Positions 1 to 8,068 of a stretch of 64,000 nucleotides of DNA are shown here, in pieces. The notes beneath the pieces are model-generated. The model was not told where the DNA came from. It saw nothing but the letters and a program-made list of their open reading frames with translations, and did not search any database. The position numbers and the translations under genes are program-made. Origin of the DNA: Streptomyces violaceusniger Tu 4113 (GTDB taxonomy: Bacteria > Actinomycetota > Actinomycetes > Streptomycetales > Streptomycetaceae); contig NC_015957.1 in the NCBI RefSeq assembly GCF_000147815.2, positions 2,976,001 through 3,040,000 of the forward strand, written 5' to 3'. Each line of letters opens with the position of its first letter. Within the stretch, counting starts at the first letter, position 1.

Positions 1-35
1 ACCCTTGTGGTGGACACGACGCGCTCGCTTGAATG

Positions 36-54
36 GTTAGGAAAGGTTCCTAAC
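36..54. promoter_or_regulatory. operator-like palindrome upstream of the chitosanase gene
   Basis: A perfect inverted repeat with 8-bp arms (GTTAGGAA / TTCCTAAC) and a 3-bp spacer lies 88 bp upstream of the chitosanase start. A possible -35 (TTGTGG, 5-10) and -10 (TTGAAT, 29-34) sit just before it, so it would cover the transcription start. Streptomyces chitosanase genes are known to be controlled by the ROK-family repressor CsnR through a palindrome of this general kind; assigning this site to CsnR is inference. Confidence 0.6.
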
Positions 55-141
55 GGATCGTCCCAGGACCCGGGGCTGCCCCGGTGTGTCCTGGGACGGC
101 CGCGCGCACTTCCCCCACAGTCGACAAGGAACGGAGTCCCC

Positions 142-1008
142 ATGTCCCCCATGCCCCGGAGGATCGGCCTCGCGGCGGTGGCCGTCGCCGTACCGGCCGC
201 GCTCGTCTTCACCGGTGTCGGAGTCGGGCAGGCGTCCGACCACCTGCCGTCGTCGGCGGACGTGCACCGCCACTCTGCGCACAAGGCCGCCGCGGCGAGC
301 AACCTGGACGACCCGGCGAAGAAGGAAATCGCCATGAAGCTGGTCTCCAGCGCCGAGAACTCCTCGCTCGACTGGCGCGCCCAGTTCCAGTACATCGAGG
401 ACATAGGCGACGGCCGCGGCTACACGGCGGGCATCATCGGATTCTGCTCCGGCACCGGCGACATGCTGGAACTCGTCGAGTACTACACCCAGCAGAAGCC
501 CGGCAACGTCCTGGCCAAGTACCTCCCCGCGCTGCGCGACGTCGACGGCACCGACTCCCACGACGGCCTGGACCCGAACTTCACCAAGGACTGGAAGAAG
601 GCCGCCGCCGACAAGGCGTTCCAGGACGCCCAGGAGCACGAGCGCGACCGCGTCTACTTCAACCCGGCCGTCAAGCAGGGCAAGGACGACGGCCTGGGCG
701 CGCTCGGCCAGTTCACCTACTACGACGCGATCGTGATGCACGGCCCCGGCGACAGCAAGTACAGCTTCGGCGGCATCCGTAAGACCGCCCTGTCCAAGGC
801 CAAGCCCCCGGCGCAGGGCGGCAACGAGACCACGTACCTCAACGCCTTCCTCGACGCCCGTAAGGAGGCCATGAAGAGCGAGGAGGCGCACAGCGACACC
901 AGCCGCGTCGACACCGAGCAGCGGAAGTTCCTCAACGAGAAGAACTTCGACCTGACGCCCCCGCTGCAGTGGAAGGTCTACGGCGACCCGTTCGAGATCA
1001 ACTCCTGA
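142..1008 (+). CDS. csnA: secreted chitosanase, glycoside hydrolase family 46
   Basis: Endo-hydrolysis of beta-1,4 bonds in chitosan outside the cell. The 288-aa product starts with a basic, then hydrophobic signal peptide (about residues 1-31), followed by the GH46 core. The two acidic catalytic residues are visible: Glu72 in SAENSSLDW, and Asp90 in GDGRGYTAG, 18 residues later as in the Streptomyces N174 enzyme. Length fits the family. The start at 142 is preceded by AAGGAACGGAG; a longer upstream reading lacks a ribosome site and would put extra residues before the signal peptide. Single-gene unit, probably induced by chitosan oligomers through the upstream palindrome. Confidence 0.93.
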   Translation: MSPMPRRIGLAAVAVAVPAALVFTGVGVGQASDHLPSSADVHRHSAHKAAAASNLDDPAKKEIAMKLVSSAENSSLDWRAQFQYIEDIGDGRGYTAGIIGFCSGTGDMLELVEYYTQQKPGNVLAKYLPALRDVDGTDSHDGLDPNFTKDWKKAAADKAFQDAQEHERDRVYFNPAVKQGKDDGLGALGQFTYYDAIVMHGPGDSKYSFGGIRKTALSKAKPPAQGGNETTYLNAFLDARKEAMKSEEAHSDTSRVDTEQRKFLNEKNFDLTPPLQWKVYGDPFEINS

Positions 1009-1022
1009 CCGCCGCACCGGTC

Positions 1023-1075
1023 CCCGCTTGCTAAGCGGGACGCTGTCCCATATTTTTAACCGGGACAGCGTCCCG
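1023..1075. promoter_or_regulatory. nested inverted repeats between csnA and the next gene
   Basis: Two overlapping structures. A short hairpin (CCCGCTT / AAGCGGG, 1023-1039) shares bases with a larger perfect inverted repeat with 14-bp arms at 1036-1049 and 1062-1075, followed by TTTATTT. Each long arm is itself a palindrome (GGGAC-3-GTCCC). It could be the csnA terminator, or two operator copies of a TetR-type repressor for the following hydrolase gene, or both. Confidence 0.55.
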
Positions 1076-1104
1076 TTTATTTGTGATGCGGATGGAGTGG
1101 AAAT

Positions 1105-1830
1105 ATGTCGACATATCTTCTGGTGCACGGTGCTTGGCACACCGGAGAGTGCTGGGAGCGCGTGGTCCCGTTGCTGGCGACGGCCGGACACCGGGTGATC
1201 GCGCCGACGCTGACCGGCTACGGCGACACGGCACATCTGCTCGGCCCCGAGGTGGGGCTCGATACGCATGTCGACGACATCGTCGGGCTGATCACCGAGG
1301 AAGACCTCACCGATGTGGTGCTCGTCGGGCACAGCTATGCCGGGCTGGTCATCTCGTCCACCGCCAACCAGCTCCCGGACCGGATCGCGCAGCTGGTCTA
1401 CCTCGACGCGATGGTCCCGGAGGACGGCGAGACCGCGGCCGATGTCATGCCCTTCACCCAGGCCATGATCGACCAGGCACTGGCGTCCGAGAGCGGCTGG
1501 CGGAATCCGCCTCTGGTCGGGATGGACCCGTCCTGGGGTCTGTTCGGGGTCACCGATCCGGCGGACGTGGCGTGGCTGCGCTCGATGATGTCGGATCAGT
1601 CGGTGCGCTGCCTGCAGCAACCCGTCCGGCTGGACAACCCGGCCGTGAACGCGATCCCGCGGACGCATATCCACTGCGTCGCCAATGTGCCGCCGGGCAT
1701 GACCCGGCGGCCCGTCCCCGCGATCCAGCCCAACGGCTCCCCGGCGCAGGTGTGGGAGTTGGAGACCGGCCACGACTGCATGATCACCATGCCGGGCGAA
1801 CTCGCCGAGCTGCTGCTCAAGCTCGGCTGA
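1105..1830 (+). CDS. alpha/beta-fold hydrolase (esterase-like)
   Basis: A 241-aa cytosolic hydrolase of the EstC / methylesterase-like group. It opens directly with the beta-strand and oxyanion motif LLVHGAWHTG. The nucleophile elbow is GHSYAG with Ser77, the likely acid is in LVYLDAMVP, and the catalytic His223 is in ETGHDCM. No signal peptide is present. The substrate cannot be told from the sequence; ester or lactone cleavage is the general expectation. The start follows a weak GGAG-like site. The paired palindromes upstream suggest it is separately repressed rather than co-transcribed with csnA. Confidence 0.85.
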   Translation: MSTYLLVHGAWHTGECWERVVPLLATAGHRVIAPTLTGYGDTAHLLGPEVGLDTHVDDIVGLITEEDLTDVVLVGHSYAGLVISSTANQLPDRIAQLVYLDAMVPEDGETAADVMPFTQAMIDQALASESGWRNPPLVGMDPSWGLFGVTDPADVAWLRSMMSDQSVRCLQQPVRLDNPAVNAIPRTHIHCVANVPPGMTRRPVPAIQPNGSPAQVWELETGHDCMITMPGELAELLLKLG

Positions 1831-1887
1831 GCCGGGCCCGCCCGGGCCCGGCTCGCCTCCGTCGGATCCGCCTGGGCGCGATCCGCC

Positions 1888-2580
1888 TCAGCCCCCCGCC
1901 GCCTCCACCAGGGCGCGCATGATCCGTACGTCGTCGCCCGCCTCCGGATGCCACTGGACGCCCAGTACGAACCCCTCCACGTCCGGCAGTTCCACCGCCT
2001 CCACCGTTCCGTCCTCCGCGGAGTGGGCCGAGGGGACCAGGCCCTCGCCCAGGTGGGCCACGGCCTGGTGGTGGAAGGTGGGGACGGACACCGGGTCCGG
2101 GAGGATCTCGGCCAGGAGGGTGTCCGGGACCGGCTTCACCTCGTGGTGGTCGAAGACGCCGGGCCGGCCCGCGTGGCCGTCCAGGTGCTGGACGAGGGTG
2201 CCGCCGAGGAAGACGTTCAGAAGCTGGTGGCCACGGCAGATGCCCAGCAGGGGAGTGCCCGACGCCAGGGCCGCGTCGATCAGGGCCAGCTCCCAGGCGT
2301 CCCGCTCCCGCGCGGGCGGCCCGGTGCGCGGGTCCAGCTCGGCCCCGTACCGCACGGGCTCCACGTCCGGACCGCCGGAGATGACGAGCCCGTCGAGGCG
2401 GGAGACGATCCGCGCGGCGGCGGCCGGGTCCTCGTCCGGCGGCAGCATCGCCGCCAGGCCGCCCGCGCGCTGGACGAGCCGGTGGTAGCCCGCGGGCAGC
2501 AGCGCGGCGGGGAGGTTCCAGACACCCCAGCTCGCCGAGGATTCGAGATAGGTGCTGACGCCGATCAGGGGCTTGGACAC
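1888..2580 (-). CDS. gamma-glutamyl hydrolase, PuuD-like class I amidotransferase (peptidase C26)
   Basis: Hydrolyses gamma-glutamyl amides; here most likely the last step of the neighbouring gamma-glutamylation pathway, releasing glutamate plus glycine. In 230 aa it shows the glutaminase triad: Cys115 in GICRGHQL, and His211 and Glu213 in QWHPEAGDD, with the substrate loop SGGPDVEP. I chose the GTG at 2580 because GGAG lies 6 bases upstream and the protein then begins at the conserved SKPLIGVS; an upstream ATG adds 14 unrelated residues. It lies 81 bp downstream of the permease on the same strand. Confidence 0.88.
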   Translation of the reverse strand: MSKPLIGVSTYLESSASWGVWNLPAALLPAGYHRLVQRAGGLAAMLPPDEDPAAAARIVSRLDGLVISGGPDVEPVRYGAELDPRTGPPARERDAWELALIDAALASGTPLLGICRGHQLLNVFLGGTLVQHLDGHAGRPGVFDHHEVKPVPDTLLAEILPDPVSVPTFHHQAVAHLGEGLVPSAHSAEDGTVEAVELPDVEGFVLGVQWHPEAGDDVRIMRALVEAAGG

Positions 2581-2590
2581 CGGGGACTCC

Positions 2591-2645
2591 GATCTTCGAA
2601 GATCTGTGCACTCAAAGGGCACTCAAAGTGCACTCACACTCAAAG
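2591..2645. repeat. palindrome and three short direct repeats in the permease-hydrolase spacer
   Basis: The spacer between two co-directional genes holds a perfect 14-bp palindrome (GATCTTCGAAGATC, 2591-2604) and three copies of CACTCAAAG at 2609, 2620 and 2637. The palindrome lies just upstream of the hydrolase ribosome site. It may be an operator or mRNA processing region; no known family recognised. Confidence 0.5.
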
Positions 2646-2661
2646 TGTGCTCACTGTGCGC

Positions 2662-4158
2662 TCAATCGCGGGACAGTTCCGCCTCGGCCTCCGCCAGCGC
2701 CGCGAACTCCTCCTCCGGCGCGGCCGCGACCAGGCGATGGCGGCTGTAGAAGGCGAAGTAGGCCAGCGCCACCGCGTAGACGCCGAGCGCGATGAAGGCC
2801 GCGTCCTTGTCCACCAGGAAGGTGGCCACCAGGGCGGAGCAGGCCAGGACGAGGGCGATGGACGACGTTACCGTGCCGCCCGGGGTGCGGTAAGGGCGGT
2901 CCAGGCCCGGCTCGCGGCGGCGCAGGACGATATGGGAGAGCGACATCAGGGCGTACGAGATGGTGGCGCCGAAGACCGCGGTGTTGAGCATCCGGGCGCC
3001 GTCGCCGGTCCAGGCCGCGAGGGCGAAGCCGATGGCGCCAGGGACCAGCAGACCCAGGAACGGGGCCTTGCGCCTGCTGGTCAGGGAGAGGAAGCGGGGC
3101 AGATAGCCGGCCCGGGAGAGGGCGAACAACTGGCGCGAACCCGCGAAGATCAGGGAGAAGAAGGAGGCGACGAGCCCGGCGAGGCCCGCGTAGTTGACGA
3201 TGCGGGACAGCACGGTGGCCTTGCCGTCCGGCTGCAGCGCCTCGACCAGCGGGTTGCCCGCCTCCTGCACGGCGCCGGAGCCGCGCGCCCCCGTGGCCGC
3301 GAGGAAGGTGAGCAGGGCGAGGACCAGCAGGATGCCCATGGACCAGGCCATGGCCTTCGGCAGCGTACGGGCCGGGTCCCGGGTCTCCTCCGCCGCCAGC
3401 GGCACCCCCTCCACCCCGAGGAAGAACCACATGCCGAAGGGGAACGCCGACCAGATGCCGAGCAGCCCGAACGGCAGCCAGGAAGTGGCACCGGCGGCCG
3501 AATGGTCCACCGGGATGTCGTTGAGCGAGCCCGCGTCGAAGTCGGTGAGGGCGCCGACGGCGAAGACCAGCAGCGCGGCCACGGCGATGGCCGTCACGAC
3601 CAGGCTGAACCGCAGGGCCTCGCCCACGCCCCACAGATGGATGCCGATGAAGAGGATGAAACAGGCCAGATAGACCGGCCAGCCCGACTCCAGGCCGAAG
3701 AGCCCGAGGGACTCGACGTAGTCGCCGATGAAGATGGAGATGGCGGCGGGGGCCAGGACGTACTCGATGAGGATCGCCGTACCGGTGAGAAAGCCGCCCC
3801 AGGGGCCGAGGGCGCGCCGCGCGAAGCCGTAGCCGCCGCCCGCCGTGGGGAGGATCGCGGCCAGCTCGGCCAGGGCGAACACCATGCAGGCGTACATCAG
3901 GCCCATCAGCAGGGCGGCGATGGCGAGCCCGCCGAAGCCGCCCTCCGACAGGCCGAAGTTCCACCCCGAGAAGTCGCCGGAGACGACATAGGCGACGCCG
4001 AGGCCGGTCAGCAGCAGCGGGCCCGCGCTGCCGCGCCGCAGGGTGCGGCGCTCCAGATACGCGTCCTCGGGGGACGGCGCCTGGGCGCCGCCCGGCGGGG
4101 CGCCGCCGACGGAAGCGCGGGCGGATTCGGTGCGGGCGGACTCGGTTCCGTCGGCCAT
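2662..4158 (-). CDS. amino acid/amine permease, probable ethanolamine transporter (APC family)
   Basis: Twelve-helix APC-superfamily permease of 498 aa with a 50-residue polar N-terminal tail. Features include the early unwound helix region FSGWNFGLSEGGFGG and GGGYGFARRALGPWGGF, typical of the ethanolamine permease (Eat) branch. Imports a small amine at the cytoplasmic membrane. The start at 4158 is set by GGAG 9 bases upstream on the minus strand. It is followed by the C26 hydrolase and lies between that gene and the FadR-type regulator, so context supports ethanolamine or a related amino alcohol as substrate. The exact substrate is inference. Confidence 0.85.
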   Translation of the reverse strand: MADGTESARTESARASVGGAPPGGAQAPSPEDAYLERRTLRRGSAGPLLLTGLGVAYVVSGDFSGWNFGLSEGGFGGLAIAALLMGLMYACMVFALAELAAILPTAGGGYGFARRALGPWGGFLTGTAILIEYVLAPAAISIFIGDYVESLGLFGLESGWPVYLACFILFIGIHLWGVGEALRFSLVVTAIAVAALLVFAVGALTDFDAGSLNDIPVDHSAAGATSWLPFGLLGIWSAFPFGMWFFLGVEGVPLAAEETRDPARTLPKAMAWSMGILLVLALLTFLAATGARGSGAVQEAGNPLVEALQPDGKATVLSRIVNYAGLAGLVASFFSLIFAGSRQLFALSRAGYLPRFLSLTSRRKAPFLGLLVPGAIGFALAAWTGDGARMLNTAVFGATISYALMSLSHIVLRRREPGLDRPYRTPGGTVTSSIALVLACSALVATFLVDKDAAFIALGVYAVALAYFAFYSRHRLVAAAPEEEFAALAEAEAELSRD

Positions 4159-4192
4159 GGGGGGACTCCTGCTCCACGCGAGGGGGCGATGG

Positions 4193-4216
4193 CAAAGGTG
4201 TGGGGCCATACCTTTG
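4193..4216. promoter_or_regulatory. candidate operator upstream of the permease
   Basis: Inverted repeat with 11-bp arms (CAAAGGTGTGG / CCATACCTTTG, one mismatch) and a 2-bp spacer, 35 bp upstream of the permease start. The AAGGT...ACCTT symmetry resembles FadR-type GntR operators and shares AAGGTA with the spacer before the glutamine-synthetase-like gene. Confidence 0.45.
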
Positions 4217-4366
4217 TCTGCCGGTCAGCGATGCGCAAGACCTCTGCGTAAAACCGTGGTTAAGCGCCGGTGCTCATCAGCCCACGCGCCCGGCGGACGG
4301 GCCAGGGGCGGGCGGACGGGTCAGGGGCGGACGGGGCCGGACACCGGCAGGCCAGGCGCGGGCGGG

Positions 4367-5116
4367 TCAGACCAGGAAGCCGCGCAGCAGCGCCGCCGTG
4401 CCCTCGCAGTGCTCCCGCATCACCTCGCGCGCACCGTCCGCGTCCCCGTCCAGCACCGCCTCGACCAGGGCCCCGTGCTGGGCCTGGGAGTGCTCGAGGT
4501 TCTTCACCAGCAGCGGGATGCAGTCCAGCAGGTCGTTGACGGTCGCGCGGACGGCCGCGTACTGGGCGGCCAGCGACGGTGAGCCCGCCAGCTCCGCGAG
4601 CGTGAGATGGAGCATGGTGTCCAGGCGGCGGTAGTCGGCCAGCGGGGCGTCCCGCGTGGCGTCCAGGGCCGCCCGCAGCCGCCGTACCTGCCCGTCCCCG
4701 AGCCCGTGCGCGGCGCACAGCCCCGCCGCGCCCACCTCCAGGACCTCGCGGAACCGAAGGGTGTCCTCGACGTCGACCGCCGCCACCCGGCGCCGCAGCT
4801 CGTCCTCGCCGCCCTGGGCGGGCTCGGGCCTGGCCCGGACGAACGTGCCGCCGTAGCGGCCGCGGCGGCTCTCCACCAGCCCCTGGTCCTGCAGCACCTT
4901 CAGCACCTCGCGCAGGGTCACCCGGCTGATCCGCAGCCGGTCGGCCAGCTCCCGCTCGGCCGGGAGCCGGCCGCCGTCGGGGACCAGGCCCAGCCGCAGC
5001 ACCTGGAGTATCTGCTCCAGCGCCTCCTCGAAGCCGTTCCCCGCCCGCACCGGGCGCAGCACCGGCGCCAGCCGGTCGTCCGCCGCGCTCCCGTGCTCAC
5101 TCCCGCTCTCGCTCAT
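4367..5116 (-). CDS. FadR-subfamily GntR transcriptional regulator of the ethanolamine locus
   Basis: 249-aa regulator: winged helix-turn-helix at about residues 35-95 (ERELADRLRISRVTLREV and a GGTFV wing) and an all-helical FCD ligand domain (about 110-245) with metal-ligand-type residues in DTMLHLTLAEL and MREHCEG. It is transcribed away from the glutamine-synthetase-like gene and lies upstream of the permease. The S. coelicolor gene in the same position next to glnA4 has, as I recall, been named epuRII and linked to ethanolamine use. It probably binds the two palindromic regions at 4193-4216 and near 5154. Confidence 0.85.
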   Translation of the reverse strand: MSESGSEHGSAADDRLAPVLRPVRAGNGFEEALEQILQVLRLGLVPDGGRLPAERELADRLRISRVTLREVLKVLQDQGLVESRRGRYGGTFVRARPEPAQGGEDELRRRVAAVDVEDTLRFREVLEVGAAGLCAAHGLGDGQVRRLRAALDATRDAPLADYRRLDTMLHLTLAELAGSPSLAAQYAAVRATVNDLLDCIPLLVKNLEHSQAQHGALVEAVLDGDADGAREVMREHCEGTAALLRGFLV

Positions 5117-5153
5117 CGAACCGTCCGCACCTACTTCCCAATCAATGGTCTGC

Positions 5154-5168
5154 GGTATTACCTTAAGG
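5154..5168. promoter_or_regulatory. candidate operator between regulator and glnA4
   Basis: In the 123-bp divergent spacer, GGTATTACC (near-palindrome, 5154-5162) overlaps CCTTAAGG (5161-5168). On the minus strand this reads AAGGTAATACC, sharing AAGGTA with the permease operator. Assigning it to the local FadR-type regulator is inference. Confidence 0.35.
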
Positions 5169-5239
5169 CCACCCCACGCCCCTCAAACCCTCTCCGCACC
5201 CTCCGTCCCGCCAAATTCTCCGACGCAGGAGGCCCCACC

Positions 5240-6607
5240 GTGGCAGACCGCACGCCCCCGCTCTCGGTCGACGAGCTGACCACACTGGTCGCCGCCGGGG
5301 AGATCGACACCGTCGTCCTGGCCTTCACCGATATGCAGGGAAGGCTGCAGGGCAAGCGGTTCGCCGCCCGCTTCTTCCTCGACGACGTCCTGGCCCACGG
5401 CACCGAGGGCTGCAACTACCTCCTCGCCGTCGACACCGAGATGAACACCGTCGACGGCTACGCCATGTCCTCATGGGAGCGCGGCTACGGCGACTTCGCC
5501 ATGCACGGCGACACCGCCACCCTCCGCCGCACCCCCTGGAACCCCGGCACCGCCCTCCTCACCGCCGACCTCGCCTGGCACGACGGCAGCCCCGTGGTCG
5601 CCTCCCCGCGCCAGATCCTGCGCCGTCAGCTCGACCGGCTCGCCGAGCGCGGCTGGACCGCGTACACCGGCACCGAGCTGGAGTTCATGGTCTTCCGGGA
5701 CAGCTACGAGCAGGCGTGGAACACCGGCTACCGCGGGATGACCCCCGCCAATCAGTACAACGTCGACTACTCCGTCCTCGGCACCGGCCGGGTCGAGCCC
5801 CTGCTGCGCCGCATCCGCAACGAGATGGGCGCCGCCGGGATGACCGTCGAGTCGGCCAAGGGGGAGTGCAACCTCGGCCAGCACGAGATCGCCTTCCGCT
5901 ACGACGACGCCCTGACCACCTGCGACCAGCACGCCGTCTACAAGACCGGCGCCAAGGAGATCGCGGCCCAGGAGGGCATGGCGCTCACCTTCATGGCCAA
6001 GTACGACGAGCGCGAGGGCAACTCCTGCCATATCCACCTCTCGCTGCGCGACGAGGCCGGGCACCCCGTGCTCGCCGACGACGACGGCCCGTACGGCATG
6101 TCGAAGACCATGCGCCACTTCCTCGCCGGACAGATCGCGGCGATGCGCGACTTCACGCTGCTCTACGCCCCGAACATCAACTCCTACAAGCGGTTCCGCC
6201 CCGGCTCCTTCGCGCCCACCGCCGTCGCCTGGGGCCCGGACAACCGCACCTGCGCGCTGCGCGTCATCGGCCACGGCCCCTCCCACCGGCTGGAGAACCG
6301 GCTCCCCGGCGGCGATGTCAACCCGTACCTGGCCGTGGCCGGAATGGTGGCCGCCGGGCTGTACGGCGTCGAGCAGGAGCTGGAGCTCCCCGAGGTCTGT
6401 ACCGGCAACGCCTACACCGGCGACGCCGAGCACGTCCCGACCTCGCTGCGCGACGCCGCCGAGCTGTGGCGGAACAGCCCCATAGCGCGGGCCGCCTTCG
6501 GCGACGAGGTGGTCGAGCACTACCTCAACATGGCGCGCGTGGAGCAGGACGCCTACGACACCGCCGTCACGGACTGGGAGCGCTTCCGGTCCTTCGAGCG
6601 CATGTGA
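5240..6607 (+). CDS. glnA4: glutamine-synthetase-like gamma-glutamylethanolamide synthetase
   Basis: ATP-dependent ligation of glutamate to ethanolamine (GlnA4 activity in S. coelicolor); cytosolic. The 455-aa protein has the GS fold: N-terminal domain with FTDMQGRLQGKRF, the metal-site helix GTELEFMVFRD, ESAKGECNLGQHEIAFRYD, the ATP-site CHIHLSLRD, and the glutamate-site loop NSYKRFRPGSFAP with NRTCALRVIG. There is no adenylylation loop typical of true GlnA. The GTG at 5240 is fixed by AGGAGG 7 bases upstream. First gene of a tight operon with aldehyde dehydrogenase (11-bp gap) and SDR (1-bp gap). Specific assignment rests on synteny and neighbouring oxidases. Confidence 0.88.
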   Translation: MADRTPPLSVDELTTLVAAGEIDTVVLAFTDMQGRLQGKRFAARFFLDDVLAHGTEGCNYLLAVDTEMNTVDGYAMSSWERGYGDFAMHGDTATLRRTPWNPGTALLTADLAWHDGSPVVASPRQILRRQLDRLAERGWTAYTGTELEFMVFRDSYEQAWNTGYRGMTPANQYNVDYSVLGTGRVEPLLRRIRNEMGAAGMTVESAKGECNLGQHEIAFRYDDALTTCDQHAVYKTGAKEIAAQEGMALTFMAKYDEREGNSCHIHLSLRDEAGHPVLADDDGPYGMSKTMRHFLAGQIAAMRDFTLLYAPNINSYKRFRPGSFAPTAVAWGPDNRTCALRVIGHGPSHRLENRLPGGDVNPYLAVAGMVAAGLYGVEQELELPEVCTGNAYTGDAEHVPTSLRDAAELWRNSPIARAAFGDEVVEHYLNMARVEQDAYDTAVTDWERFRSFERM

Positions 6608-6618
6608 GGAACCACCGA

Positions 6619-8067
6619 GTGAGCAACGAACCCTCCGACCAGCACCGCCACGAGCACCAGCACCGCCACGAGCACCAGCACCGCCACGAGCACCAGCACC
6701 CCCACGAGCACCAGGTCCTCAATCCGGCCACCGAGGAGGTCATCGCCACCGTCCCCGCCGCCACCCCGGAAGACGTGGCCGCGGCCGTCGCCCGCGCCAC
6801 CGGGGCGCAGCGCGGCTGGGCCGCGCTGGCACCCGCCGACCGCGCCCGGCTGCTGCGCCGCTTCGCCGCCGTCGTGGACGACCACATCGAGGAGCTCGCG
6901 GCGCTGGAGGTCCGCGAGGCGGGCCACCCGATCGGCAACGCCCGCTGGGAGGCGGGCAATGTACGCGATCTGCTGGACTACGCGGCCGGGGGAGCGGAGC
7001 GGCTGAACGGCGCCCAGATCCCGGTGGCCGGCGGGCTGAACGTCACCTTCCATGAGCCGCTCGGCGTGGTCGCGGTCATCGCACCGTGGAACTTCCCCAT
7101 GCCGATCGCCGCCTGGGGCACCGCGCCCGCCCTGGCCGCCGGGAACGCCGTGGTCCTCAAACCCGCCGAGACCACCCCGCTCACCGCGCTCCGGCTGGCC
7201 GAACTCGCCCTGGAGGCGGGCCTTCCGGAGGGGCTCTTCCAGGTGCTGCCCGGGGCCGGGCCGGTCGCGGGCGCCGCGCTGGTCGAGCACCCGGGCGTCG
7301 CCAAGGTCGTCTTCACCGGCTCCACGGCCGTCGGCAAGGGGATCATGGCCACATGCGCGGCGGGCGTGAAGCCGGTGACCCTCGAACTCGGCGGCAAGAG
7401 CCCGAACATCGTCTTCGCCGACGCCGACATCGAGCGCGCCGCGGCCTCCGCCCCCGGCTCCTTCCTGGACAACACCGGCCAGGACTGCTGCGCCCGCAGC
7501 CGCATCCTGGTCCAGCGCGGCGTCTACGACCGGTTCATGGAACTGCTGGCGCCCGCCGTGACCTCCTTCGTGGTCGGCGATCCGGCCGACCCCGCCACCG
7601 CCATGGGCCCGCTGATCTCGGCCGCCCAGCGCGAGCGCGTACGGTCCTACGTACCCGAGGACGCGCCCGCCGCGATCCGTGGCGAGGCCCCGAAGGGCAA
7701 GGGGTTCTGGTACCCGGCCACCGTGCTGGAGGCCACCGGGCCCGGGGACCGCGCCGCCGTGGAGGAGATCTTCGGCCCCGTCGCCGTCGTCCTGCCCTTC
7801 GAGGACGAGGCCGACGCCGTACGGCTGGCCAACGCCACCGACTACGGCCTGTCCGGCTCGATCTGGACCCGCGACGTGGGCCGCGCGGTCCGGGTCTCGC
7901 GCGCCGTCGCCGCCGGGAACCTGTCCGTCAACTCGCACAGCAGCGTGCGGTACGCCACCCCCTTCGGCGGCTACAAGCAGTCCGGCCTGGGCCGGGAGCT
8001 GGGCCCCGACGCCCTTACCGCCTTCACCGAGACCAAGAACGTCTTCATCAGCACCGAGGAGCAGTGA
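6619..8067 (+). CDS. NAD(P)-dependent aldehyde dehydrogenase with histidine-rich N-terminus
   Basis: Oxidises an aldehyde to the acid; in this operon probably the gamma-glutamylated aldehyde made from the ethanolamide. 482 aa with the ALDH motifs APWNFP, general base Glu256 in LELGGKSP, and the nucleophile at Cys290 in GQDCCARSR, plus EEIFGPV and NCFGGYKQSG-like TPFGGYKQSG. Unusual: residues about 9-32 are a run of HRHEHQ units encoded by four 18-bp repeats, placed before the conserved VLNPATEEV start of the fold. The GTG at 6619 has GAGGA 8 bases upstream. Confidence 0.9.
   Translation: MSNEPSDQHRHEHQHRHEHQHRHEHQHPHEHQVLNPATEEVIATVPAATPEDVAAAVARATGAQRGWAALAPADRARLLRRFAAVVDDHIEELAALEVREAGHPIGNARWEAGNVRDLLDYAAGGAERLNGAQIPVAGGLNVTFHEPLGVVAVIAPWNFPMPIAAWGTAPALAAGNAVVLKPAETTPLTALRLAELALEAGLPEGLFQVLPGAGPVAGAALVEHPGVAKVVFTGSTAVGKGIMATCAAGVKPVTLELGGKSPNIVFADADIERAAASAPGSFLDNTGQDCCARSRILVQRGVYDRFMELLAPAVTSFVVGDPADPATAMGPLISAAQRERVRSYVPEDAPAAIRGEAPKGKGFWYPATVLEATGPGDRAAVEEIFGPVAVVLPFEDEADAVRLANATDYGLSGSIWTRDVGRAVRVSRAVAAGNLSVNSHSSVRYATPFGGYKQSGLGRELGPDALTAFTETKNVFISTEEQ
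6643..6714 (+). repeat. four tandem 18-bp repeats coding for a His-rich segment
   Basis: Four head-to-tail 18-bp units (6643, 6661, 6679, 6697), the first three identical and the fourth with one change, within the aldehyde dehydrogenase gene. Each encodes HRHEHQ (last HPHEHQ), giving twelve His in 24 residues. Confidence 0.95.
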
Positions 8068-8068
8068 C

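Noticed and set aside
37..1773. 578-codon minus-strand frame opposite chitosanase and hydrolase genes
   Set aside because: Both forward genes have full catalytic motifs; the reverse frame has none and spans two unrelated genes.
6643..6714. Tandem 18-bp units considered as a CRISPR-like array
   Set aside because: No spacers, units are in frame and encode the His-rich segment. No CRISPR array seen anywhere in the window.
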